Below, piece after piece: positions 21,870 through 31,803 of a DNA stretch of 64,000 nucleotides. The stretch comes from Rhipidocladum racemiflorum. Lineage: Eukaryota; Streptophyta; Magnoliopsida; Poales; Poaceae. The translations under genes and the position numbers were made by a program. Numbering within the stretch: position 1 is the first letter of the stretch; each line of letters opens with the position of its first letter. Under the pieces are notes generated by a model, which searched no databases, was not told the origin of the DNA, and worked only from the letters and a program-made list of their open reading frames with translations. The DNA lies in assembly GCA_036346355.1 (NCBI GenBank), contig CM070569.1, positions 42,324,276-42,388,275 on the forward strand, in the 5' to 3' direction.

Positions 21870-23826
21870 TGGTTTGTGTACTTCATACGGAGCACTTAGA
21901 TGAGGTGGTGGTAGCAGCTATAGGTAGATCGGAGTTGCAGGCAGTTTCATCGTCAAGTATGTACTATGTAGGGACCTGTTCGAGATAGATCGCTCCTGCT
22001 GCCAAGATGGCGTGAACATATCCAAAGCTTTGCACAGATCGGTCGAATCTGCGTGTGTGGTGTCTGATCGAACCGGAGCCGTCTGCTCCGGTTCCTTGAT
22101 TCGCCAGGACGATTGCAAATGCCATAACTGCGACTACAAGGCTAGCTCACGCTTTGCCGTGGCAAACCTACGCGGCTACGCTATGCCTTCTCCCAACCGT
22201 AGATTGGTTGGATGGCATGGCACTGCCACTGCATGAGGTGGGCGCGGACAACTGGAACCGAGCTGCGCCCATGAGCCGCTTCTGTTGGACAAAAGGGTGG
22301 GAAATCGAATGCCTCTTCGCTTTGTTCTGGTTCTCTGGGAACATTGATCTGACCTCGTAGGCGTGGACAACGCTTGCGCGGGGCCCTCGCCTACGGCCTC
22401 TCTGTTTGAGCCTTCGAGTACATGGGGCTTCTGGAAGGCGATAGCAATGGCTAGCTTCTGGGAACATTAAAAAAAAAATTTGCATTTTGCAACCTGAGCT
22501 AGAGGCCGTATGGCCAGTTCCTAACTAACCTCCTATGGCGACGGATTCGTATCCTCTGTGGCTAGCTAGCAGTTCCGAGTTCCGACATGAAGTGCGATTG
22601 TTTTCTGTGGGAACTGGATTTCGACTGTTGTTTTGGCCTGACACAGAAAACCGGTAGTTACGCATACAACATCAGGATCGTTCATGGAGGCTTCACGCAC
22701 GTGTCCTTTCTTTCGAGACAGAATACGAATTCAAGGTCAAGGTTTCGAAGAAACTACCCACATTTATTGAAAAGAATTAATGGTTTCTGATTTGTAAGTT
22801 GATTTTCTTGGCCTCTGGATTATCTTTGGAATGTGTTTCTGATTCTAGGTCGATCCAATTGTTCAAAAATGTGTCTTTTATTTAAGAAAGCATGACTTAA
22901 TCTTAGAAATAGACATCCCAAGCTAGTATTTAAACATGGATGATATATGTCCCATTTTCTAATTTTCCCTAATTTCTAAATTATAGTGTTTAATTACATC
23001 GTTGCCACAATTATGTGCATGTAATGTTGAGGGATTTTATAGTTGTAGCAGTAGCTAGTTTCCTACTCATGCTTGGAGATTGTTTTGGTAGGATCTTGGG
23101 ATACCCAACTTTAACTGAGCTCTATGCCGCTACGGATTTATACATGGTAGGATTGAGATCCTACCTTCAATCACATATATACGTGAATACTGAACAGGAC
23201 ATTGTTGCTATCTTGTATGAGTAAGAGTAGTATTGCACACACTCTTCATGGCGTACGGGTTGCGCCCTTACGCAACTTACGTATGCATCCGCTTAATGTG
23301 CGTGGTGCATATGAAAAGTCCTCTGTTGTTTTTCTGAAACTGTAACATGGAAAATTTGAGGTCCAGTAAAGCAAATGAGCAAGTTTTTTTTTTTTTTTTT
23401 TGTAGTTTTATGTATCATTTTCTTAACCATCGGATGCATGGCTAAGTGCGATTAATGCGGGTATGGAAATAGTAACAGCATCCTTCAGATACGTAAGCAA
23501 TACATAATAATCTTTGTCATCCTGGAATGAGCCTCTGCTTGGATCAGAGCATGCAAGAGTACTTGTTTGCTGCTGCTATATTAGTGGATCAGAGCATGCA
23601 AGAGTATGTAAGCAATTGGAAACGGTAAGCTCCAACACTAACGGACAAAAATCGAAAGTTCTGATTCACTGGTGTCTGAGGCATAAAAAAGATTACATAC
23701 TGACTTGAACGAGGATACTCCTCGGAAAAAAGAAGAAGATGGGGGATATGGTTCGAGGAATGTGCAGACCACGAAATGTGTGGTGGAATTGAGAGATTGT
23801 TTCCTCAGAGGTGGTGGTCGCAGCGT
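21870..23826. other. Intergenic DNA, no gene seen
   Basis: No family-like open frame. It contains a T run (about 23386-23401) and a direct repeat of GGATCAGAGCATGCAAGAGT at about 23541 and 23587. Confidence 0.35.
22070..22094. repeat. Perfect 10-bp hairpin
   Basis: GAACCGGAGC, loop CGTCT, GCTCCGGTTC. No gene or element border lies next to it, so its meaning is open. Confidence 0.6.
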
Positions 23827-24026
23827 ATCTCCAATGATGCCATTTCAGCTAGCTATAAGGGTACCAACTCAGCATTTTGCTTAGGTGGATAAGAGAAAAG
23901 GAAGATAGAGATATAGACTGACTACTAACTTAGTCAGACTATAGCTGATTCCAAGGTATTTATCACTTCTTACATATGGGCCCATATTTAATTTTGTAGA
24001 TAATACTATAGCTAGTCCATTGGAGA
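23827..24026. mobile_element. Candidate MITE with TCTCCAATG ends
   Basis: The left end has TCTCCAATGATGCC and the right end TCCATTGGAGA, roughly inverse over about 9-10 bp. Internal TAGCTATA-type motifs repeat. No target duplication was resolved, so the superfamily is not assigned. Confidence 0.4.
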
Positions 24027-24639
24027 GGTTGTCTATTAGCTATCTATAGATGACATGTACACTTCTTATAGCTAGTAGTTGACTACACCATAGCTCGCAA
24101 ACTTCAAAGCGCTTTGCTTTGCTTTGCCTTGCTTGCTACAGTAGACAGCTCCACTTGCCAGTTCTCTATTCGCCGGTATACTCACTTCTTTTCAGTCTAT
24201 AATAAGTGACTGGTTCTTTTCCATTAATTCTTCCTCGAAGAGATGGAACTTCCTTGGGCCTTCCCTATCAGCGATTTTCTTTCATTCCATCTGCAACCTG
24301 GTCATCTCAATGCATGGCATATCTGCAGCGGATTTCTCCTTCTTCTTTTCTGGAAGAAAAGAGGATTTAGAGCATAATGCATGCTATTGTTTTTTTAGAC
24401 ACAAAGCAATACTTCGTTTTCCATTAATAGAAACCAAACTACAGAGGTTCTGCAAAAGAGAGAACAGAAAACAGAGCAAGAGATGGAGAACAACGCTCGC
24501 ATCCCCACAGCGAGACGTCCCACATAGTTTTTGTTCAAACGCCCTGAACTCTACCCCTAATCATCAAGCAGAATAGACAGTTTATAATACAAAACACAGC
24601 CAAAAGCAGGACGTTTTGCTGATTGACATATCACTTTTA

Positions 24640-24867
24640 GGCCCTGTTTTGTATAGATTCAGATCCTAACTCCATCTCATATCTGAAACTCGTAAGTTAA
24701 AATAAAGTAAATCAAATTTATATTTTTATTCTAAAATATAAACAAGATGACCCACCTAAACACTCTTATATCCACAGCTCTAGCTCCACGAATCTGATGG
24801 AGCTAGAAATACCTAACTCCATCAAATCCACGAATCTAATTAACTTGAAGTTCTGCTAAACAGGGCC
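24640..24867. mobile_element. Tourist-like (PIF/Harbinger) MITE, TTA duplication
   Basis: Begins GGCCCTGTTTTGTATAG and ends CTAAACAGGGCC, inverse tips of at least 10 bp. TTA flanks both sides (24637-24639 and 24868-24870), the PIF/Harbinger target duplication. 228 bp, non-coding. Confidence 0.85.
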
Positions 24868-25199
24868 TTAACATCATCTGCTTCCTCACTCCTCAGTCCT
24901 CAGTATTCAGCGCACACCTTGAGCCCTTCCTCCCTTCCTTTGGTCAGTTGATTCTTCTCATTGGGATCCCAGCCTCTGCATGTATTGAAGATTTCCGATG
25001 CCACTTGGCCCAACAGCTTTGCTCCCCAACGCAATCCCTCCTGCTCGTCCTCCTCCTGCAAAATAGAACAGGAATCCAGCCACTAGCACACAGAGAACAC
25101 AAGCGAAGTCGGGTAAGCAGACCATTTATGCTGAAAACAAGCTGTGTTGCGTGCCTTCCAAATAGCCCACAACACCGCCGCAGCGCTAATTTTTTTTTT

Positions 25200-25342
25200 G
25201 AGAGGTGCTTCTATGCTCTTCCTTCTAGTACAAGTTGCACGAATCTTGAAGCGAGCGAAGGGGTAAGTAATCACCATCTACCCTCCATTCATACTTTAAT
25301 AGTTGCGCAACTTTTGAAAGGAAGAGCATAGAAGCACCTCTC
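25200..25342. mobile_element. 143-bp MITE with 25-bp perfect TIRs
   Basis: GAGAGGTGCTTCTATGCTCT (continuing TCCTT) at 25200 is matched by its exact inverse at 25318-25342. T-rich flanks hide the target duplication. The core AGGGGTAAGTAATCACC is shared with the copy at 28617. Confidence 0.8.
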
Positions 25343-25546
25343 TTTTTTTATGTCTAGCTCCAAAGCTGCCTATCCAATACTCCATAAAACAAGACCGGAA
25401 GGTTTCCTGAAAGCGCACTGATGTCACGTCGCCCCGATTTCCCGGCCGTCTGATCGTGCGCGCGAGCGGCCGAGATCCCTCCGCATCGCCCCGCGCCAAA
25501 TCATAGCATAAAACGGAGTCGCCCGTCGTTTGCTCGCCCGAGCGGG

Positions 25547-25622
25547 GTGCGTAGCGCAGCGGTAACGGCGTTCGTCGCCTCTCCGTGGGCGCGGGTTCGA
25601 GCCCCGCCAGCGCTCGCGCGCG
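25547..25622 (+). mobile_element. tRNA-like SINE head
   Basis: GTAGCGCAGCGG resembles an A box and GCGGGTTCGAGCCCCGC is a perfect T-arm with a B box, about 40 bases apart. The acceptor arms do not pair at the standard position, so this is not a working tRNA but a tRNA-derived Pol III module, probably a SINE head. Confidence 0.55.
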
Positions 25623-25629
25623 CAATTTT

Positions 25630-26036
25630 CTCCCTACGATGCGTGGCCAGCTCGCGTACTTTTGGCGCGTCGGTTTTTTTGCCGATAGGTCCTCTGGATT
25701 TTTGAAATTGCATGTAAGTCCTTTTTTTGCGAGAAAACCCTTTCTTAGCGCAAAAGCTCTCCGAAAAAACAAAAAAAAACCTCGAAAAATTCAAAAAAAA
25801 TAATATCAAAACTGCATGTAAGTCCTGTTTTTTTACGAAAAAACCCTTTTTGGTGCAAAAGCCCTTCAAAAAAACGCAAAAAAAAACTCAAATAATTTCC
25901 CGCTCTAATCCATTTTCCTTTTAGAAAAACGTTTTTTAAATAGTTTCGGGTCATGCCCCCCCGAAAAATTGCAAAAAAAAAACTCAAAAAATCCAAAAAA
26001 CATGATTATAAACGATCGCGTGCGCGGCGTGCGCCG
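25630..26036 (+). repeat. Unclassified repeat ending in a GC hairpin, copy 1
   Basis: A-rich and T-rich sequence with the phrase GCATGTAAGTCCTTTTTT occurring twice (about 25709 and 25813). It ends near 26010-26030 with GCGCGGCG-TG-CGCCGCGC, a perfect 8-bp-stem hairpin. An inverse relative lies at 31435-31760. A terminal hairpin suggests Helitron, but no TC start or CTRR end could be confirmed. Confidence 0.45.
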
Positions 26037-26040
26037 CGCT

Positions 26041-28003
26041 AAGCTTTGTAGTTATCAAACAAATGAGAAACACTATTATGAATGTTCCTGCGATTAAAGG
26101 TGCAAGCAATCACATTCCGCAGAATCTTCGCAAGAGGACATTGAAAAAAATAAATGACCTATGGATTCATTCAACCCACAGAATAATGAACTGGCATCAT
26201 TACGAAAATAAATAATGCATACTATTGTTACTTCTATATATGAATAGAAGGCATAATGGGGAGGCTAGCAATGCATTCACATGTTATTAGCAAAACCCAA
26301 TTTGAAATCAATCTGTGGATTGCACCCACTCGCCAAACATGGTTTTCTCTGTTAGGAGAGAGACGCTGGACGAAACGTGTCCCCGTGGGGAGACTCTCTC
26401 ACGCACTCCGTTTATTAGTTGCAATCTAATGATCTATAATTAAAGGTACCTAACAAAGGTACTTCAAGTGTGGGCCAGGTATTAACTTAAACATTAGGTG
26501 GAAGGTTAGATAAGCCGTGGCAGCAAATGGCTGATTTGAGTAAACTCAAAGCAATTTACATGGATTTTCACTAAGTTCATTTAATTGACGATGACAATCT
26601 ATGGCACAAAGGGCTTGGCGACACGCGACATGAATTGTGAGAAGATCTGTTAGGCATATGAAGCAACATCACTAGCATAGATGGTTTGCAATAGTGGCCA
26701 ATATATGTGCCAAATCATATATATTCTGTTAAATAGAATATGAAAAAGTTTACTTAGTCAAGAATCAGCACCCAGACATGGTGGAGCAACTTCCCCGAGT
26801 ACGCTGGAGGCAACGAGGGACCATAGGCATTGAGGCAAGTCGCGTCCGTTAGAGGCAACTTGATGGGTTTGTGCGCTGAGCAGGGTATGATGGATTTTTG
26901 GAGCTTGGGGTCTTTATGTAAGATCCCGGAAATAACAACTTGGGGTCATAATTTTTGGGGGTATTCTTCATGTGGTATTTATATTGCCATAAAAAATTTA
27001 GAATCTTTTCAGCTCTATATTTTCTTAAAAAATTCTTTTAGTGCTTTAGTTTTAATTAAGAATGAATTGTTAGATTTTCCAAAAATAACAACTCAATTCC
27101 AAAATTTATGAATCTTTCTCTGTTTCAGATTTAAGGTTTATAAATTATAAACATCAACAAGGCAATGGATATTATTTTCTTTTAAACGCCAAAAATCTAC
27201 AAAACTAGAAAAATTCTGAAAACTCATAATAAACTCAGAAAATAACTTGGCAACTTATATTTTAATCTAGGTGCAAAGTTGAGATGTTACACAAGTTCTC
27301 CTAAAATCTGTAGTTTTATGAAATAGAAGCTAAAACATGTAGTTTTCTAATAGTTTGCACACAAAAATCTATAGTTTTATGAAATTTACTTTGATTCTCC
27401 TATAACTTACTAGATTACCACGTATGTAAATCAAAATTTGGCAGAGGCAAGGGTTAGGTTGAATGTACGGTTCAAACAACAATTACTAAATTACCTATAT
27501 TTACAAATTTTTCTCTCTTTAAATTATCCTTTGTAAATCAACTACCATTGATCTTTTTTTTTAAAAAAAAAAGGCTGCTGAGGTACCTTCCAAGCACCGG
27601 AGAAAGTCTCCCGTGGGAGGATAAGAAGAAGACACTGGTATAAAGGGGTACTAGGGTCCAATAAGATATTTCAATAGGCCTAGCCGATTAATGTGTTGCC
27701 TTGCCACGAACTAATCAATCGGTTTCTTTTTTTCCACAGAGGAAGGAGAAACATCCACCATATCGCGCTCCGGACTTGTTTTGTACCCGACCACACAAGG
27801 CACAACATGATCGAGGCCAGCAATGTTTCTCTCATGAATCTCAGTACGAGCATGACCTAGCAAAATTTTTCCAGACATGACGTCATCCAGAGACCAGAGC
27901 AAACGAATGCAGGCAGCATGTTGGGCGCGCCGTACGATTGAACCCTGTCATTCCTGCAATCCTGTAACAAGTCTGGTGGTTCTATTCGGTGTATAGGAGT
28001 TAA
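26041..28003. other. Intergenic DNA with MITE fragment, no gene
   Basis: 27290-27405 contains GTAGTTTTATGAAATTTACT-type phrases matching part of the MITE at 58805-59211, so it is a fragment of that family. Elsewhere no gene-like frame was found. Confidence 0.4.
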
Positions 28004-28239
28004 CTAGTTACATGCCCGTGCGTTGTTACGAAAAACAAAATTGATAACGAAAAATAAAGATTAAAAAATAATAAAAAATTATTTCACAAGATCAAACATC
28101 TATCTTTAACGCTTCGTTTCTTGCGAAAGCTGGCTAATTAAAGCAACGCTTCGTTTCTTGCGTAGGGCAATTAAGCAGCAATTAATGACTTGAGAAGAAT
28201 GGACCACTGCCACCAAGTGCTGCTTTAGAATAGTAGAGA
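28004..28239 (-). mobile_element. Non-autonomous Helitron, - strand copy
   Basis: On the - strand it starts TCTCTACTATTCTAAAGC and ends GCACGGGCATGTAACTAG, lying between A and T, the Helitron target rule. A GC-rich segment (CAACGCACGGGCATG) sits about 10 bases before the CTAG end. It is 236 bp and closely similar to the three copies at 60169-60920. Confidence 0.85.
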
Positions 28240-28616
28240 TAACTGAATCAAAACCCAAAAATCGAATAGCATAAAAAAACCAAACCAAAAAATCAAAATA
28301 TTCAGTTAAATGGGTCTAGCTCGTTTTCTTGGTTTCGGTCTAAAAACCTTGCAGGCTGACGATGAGTCGATGCTCAGGCTCAGGCTCGACATTTCTGTAC
28401 CTGTGGGCCTCAAAATAGTTTGACGTGATTAAACTGGGCTGGACCTCAAAGCTTGGGCAGGGTCCTTGTTATGCCTTCTATTTGGTGCCCGAGCTCCCTG
28501 TTGGTCTCGGACGTGTTGCGATTCCTTCAGGTCAGGTTTACAGTCCGGTTTGCAATTTTGTCCAAAAAATCGACGAGTTCGTGGAGATCAATCAATTAGG
28601 AATTCTAAAAATATCA

Positions 28617-28766
28617 AGAGTACTGTTTCTATGCATTCCTCTTAATATAACTTGTATAAATTTTAAAACAAGTGAAGAGGTAAGTAATCAGTATCTACCA
28701 TTCATTAGTATTTTAATATTTATACAACTTTAAAATTTAAAATAGTAGTGCGTAGAAACACCTCCC
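28617..28766. mobile_element. MITE related to 25200 copy
   Basis: Left arm AGTACTGTTTCTATGCATTCC and right arm TAGTGCGTAGAAACACCTCC are imperfect inverses. The core AGAGGTAAGTAATCAG and the following TATCTACC...CATTCAT match the MITE at 25200. More diverged than that copy. Confidence 0.6.
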
Positions 28767-28852
28767 CAGAATCAATTATGTAAAAATGATGCACGATGAT
28801 TTTCTTCGAGGAAAGGCACTTCGGACCATTCCATTAAATCCAGCGTCTAGAT

Positions 28853-29012
28853 CAGTATGATCCAAGCTCAGAAGAGGTCAGAAAGCCTGGCCTCAGACCG
28901 AAAGCCCACTAAAATTCTACGAAAAATTATTGAAAAATCATTGAAAACAGATATTTAATCTAAGATCAGCTGGTTCAGCCCGGAGCTTAGGCCTGGGCTA
29001 GCTCTACCCCTG
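28853..29012. mobile_element. hAT MITE, 160 bp, 8-bp duplication
   Basis: Starts CAGTATGATCC and ends GCTAGCTCTACCCCTG. The duplication GTCTAGAT flanks it (28845-28852 and 29013-29020). CAG...CTG tips and 8-bp duplication indicate hAT. Confidence 0.8.
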
Positions 29013-29573
29013 GTCTAGATCATCGTATTAAGCACCAGCTGGAGTATATATGCACTAGTACTGAAACACCCATGAGCTGAACTGCTGAAGTAAACACTAA
29101 TCAGGAGAGCCATGAGCCCATGACCCATGGGATTGGCAAGAAGGACTTCAAAAACCTGTGACTCCCACACTGACAAGTGTGGACCATGGTCCATGGCCGA
29201 AGGTCTCCATCACTTCCTGGGATGGCACAGACAGTCACAGGATGGGTGCAAGCTTCGCACCGTTCTAGCCTAACATAAGCAGTTGCCTTACAGGGGAAAC
29301 AGGACCACAGAATAAGGTAGCCATGAGCTAGCTAGCAGGTAACACCTCTGACAGGATTACTTATCACTGTGCCATAGCTTCTTTTTTTCTTTCTTGTTTG
29401 GTTTTGAAAACATGTGCTATGCTCATGAACCACAGAGGTTAACTGGCCCTGCAGGAGTTTCACAGTTTGCTTTCAACCATGGTCATGAACTACCGCAGCT
29501 GCAATTTTGCAGAGCGCATGCAGTGCCTACATCTGGTCTGTATACATGTGCGTATATGTCCTCGAGTTGCTGT

Positions 29574-29592
29574 GGGGGGGGGGGGGGGGGGG
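29574..29592 (+). repeat. 19-base G homopolymer
   Basis: An uninterrupted run of 19 G. Such runs can form G-quadruplexes and are prone to length error in sequencing. Confidence 0.9.
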
Positions 29593-29746
29593 TGCAGGCT
29601 TAAAAGCGGAAGGGAAGGATTTGGTATAGGACACCGGCTCGATCGATCGGCTGACGAGGAATTCAGGATATATGGGGAAGGTGACACTCGACATGCGCGA
29701 AAGATGGCGCCCCGCGCGACCACAAAACCGCTGGACTTCATGTGCG

Positions 29747-29992
29747 GCAAATAAATTCTTTTCGTGTATACCTGACGCTGATTGATGCCACGTGGATAAT
29801 CCTGCAATCCAACGCCACGACATTAAGTCTGATTTAAGCAACTAAATCTGCACCGAAATAAGCGTCATGTATTTATTTTTACCTGAATTAAGCTATGGCG
29901 TTGGATTACAGAGTTATTCACATGGCATCAATCAACATGTGATATACACGAAAAAAAAAAGTTTGGATACCGACTCGGCAGAATTTATTTGC
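29747..29992. mobile_element. Mutator-type MITE, copy A, 9-bp duplication
   Basis: Starts GCAAATAAATTC and ends GAATTTATTTGC. The flanks TCATGTGCG (29738-29746) and TCGTGTGCG (29993-30001) match at 8 of 9 bases. The long inverse arms carry CTGATTGATGCCACGTGGAT and its inverse, the same arms as at 39882 and 54893. A 9-bp duplication with long TIRs points to Mutator. Confidence 0.85.
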
Positions 29993-30452
29993 TCGTGTGC
30001 GCATTCATGCGCGATCGAGCTAGCCGCCATCGCAATGGACTCATCCGATCTCGGTGAATCTTTCTCGAAGCTCGATCCAACCCCCAAGCTAGCGCATCTT
30101 TTCGAGTGGTCCTACGTATGACTCACGTACCCAACGTCCCCCCGCCCGGTCTGTATATCCACCGGCTAAATCGCCGCACTAGCCACCGGAGAAGGCCGTT
30201 TAGGACCCACGTTTTTCGCAGGCATCACCGGCATGGGCGTCTCTCTTACGAGAGAATTAAACGTCGTCGTCTCCGGGCCGTCGGGTCGGTTTCGATCGGA
30301 CGACGTCCGGGAGAGGGTACCTTAGTTTGGCATTGTGGTCCACTGGACCCTGGCTAAGCTGGCTGGGAAGGTATTTCCTCTCTCCTCTTTTTGGCCACTC
30401 CTGGGCAGGAGAACGATATGGTTGTTAGATATACGGTGGCATGGGAGATTGA

Positions 30453-30744
30453 GGCCCTGTTTGTTTCCTTCTCCAGCTTATATAATTCAGCTTTTTGGTG
30501 TTGGATTATATAAGCTGGATTATATAAGCTACCTTTAAATAAGTCGGTGGGTTGTTTGTTTTCCTGGATTATTACTGTGTTGGATTATTAGTTTGAGATT
30601 ATATAAGCACCCTAATAGCTGCTTATAGATTATTATAATCTCATGCTTTAGATTATATAATCTAGATTATAATCTAGGCTGTTTGTTTCCCCATTAACTT
30701 ATATAAGCTGGATTATATAATCCATAGGGCAAACAAACAGGGCC
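30453..30744. mobile_element. MITE with GGCCCTGTTTGTTT ends, TGA duplication
   Basis: The ends GGCCCTGTTTGTTT and AAACAAACAGGGCC are exact inverses over 14 bp. TGA repeats on both sides (30450-30452 and 30745-30747). The body is full of GGATTATATAAGCT-type palindromic motifs. A 3-bp duplication fits PIF/Harbinger or CACTA derivatives. Confidence 0.85.
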
Positions 30745-31047
30745 TGAGATGCCGTGTCCAAAAGATGGAGCTGCTCTTAATATACACGCTTGCATCGTGC
30801 TTACCACTGAAAATACTCGAGTTGGGGTTTACGTAGATAATATTTGCCACCTTGGCTAGCTTGGCTATTGTAAATGTGAAGCAAGTGCAGTGCGTGCTGT
30901 AGTGCCTGATCCTGATGTCGCTTTGACCCATGTACATTACTTATGCTATCTAGTGCAGTGATACATCCACACTAGCCACCACAGCAATCTGGCCCAACGG
31001 GTGAATGGTGCTGTTGCAGTGCTGCACCGCGTAGTCGACTCGGATCC

Positions 31048-31175
31048 CGGTGCTACGGCAAAGGATCTCAGTTATCACATAGTAACACTTGTACTGCAGG
31101 GTCCACATGTCAGTGGTCCGACGCTACGGCAGAGGATCTCAGTTCGCGTAGTAACACTTGCACTGCAGCGGATCA
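31048..31175. repeat. Imperfect tandem duplication, about 70 bp
   Basis: GCTACGGCAAAGGATCTCAG at about 31052 recurs as GCTACGGCAGAGGATCTCAG at about 31122. Each is followed by a GTAGTAACACTTG-ACTGCAG phrase. Confidence 0.7.
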
Positions 31176-31434
31176 CCGTCCGACCGGCCATTATTGCTCC
31201 TGTTTAGGGGCCACTCTGACCAAATGTAGGGTGTGCTAATCTCAGTATATTTGCATCAGACGTATGGATAACGACATCGCACCCACTGTGATGCTGAAAG
31301 AGCTAGCATTTATTTATGTCAAGAATCCGACAATGTTTTGACTGATATGGTTTCTCCTGAAAATGAGTAGTACATGCATACCTGGTTCAAACATCTCCGA
31401 ATGTGTTCCATGGAAAACATATAGTACGTCAATA

Positions 31435-31760
31435 AGCGCGGCGCACGTCGCGCGCGTGAACGAAAAATGAATTCGCTTTTTTTTCTGAGAAAGGACCTAG
31501 ATGTAAGGAACGGGGACCTGTTTATCATTTTTTTTGGACCTGAGCGCTACACTGAAAAATTAGAAAAGGGCTCATTCGAGATTTATATTTAACGGAAGTT
31601 TTTTTCCGTAAAGTAATGAGCGAGGGACCTAAACGCTATTTGGAAATATTTTTCTTACTCTCAAAAAAAATCGTGAAGGACCTTTTTGTAATTTTGTAGG
31701 GACTTATCCATAATTCGGAGGAAGATGAGGGGCTTTCATGAAAAAAACCGAGGAGATGAC
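31435..31760 (-). repeat. Unclassified hairpin-ended repeat, copy 2
   Basis: Inverse relative of 25630-26036. On the - strand it ends with CGCGCGACGTGCGCCGCGC near 31435-31460 (one mismatch from a perfect hairpin), preceded by phrases such as ACATCTAGGTCCTTTCTC. The outer limit near 31760 is estimated. Confidence 0.4.
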
Positions 31761-31803
31761 GTGGGCAGCCCTCCAGCCGGGAAACCTTCCGGAAAGGAAT
31801 GAT

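Noticed and set aside
25547..25622. Functional tRNA gene
   Set aside because: A and B boxes and a T-arm are present, but acceptor arms do not pair in the standard position.
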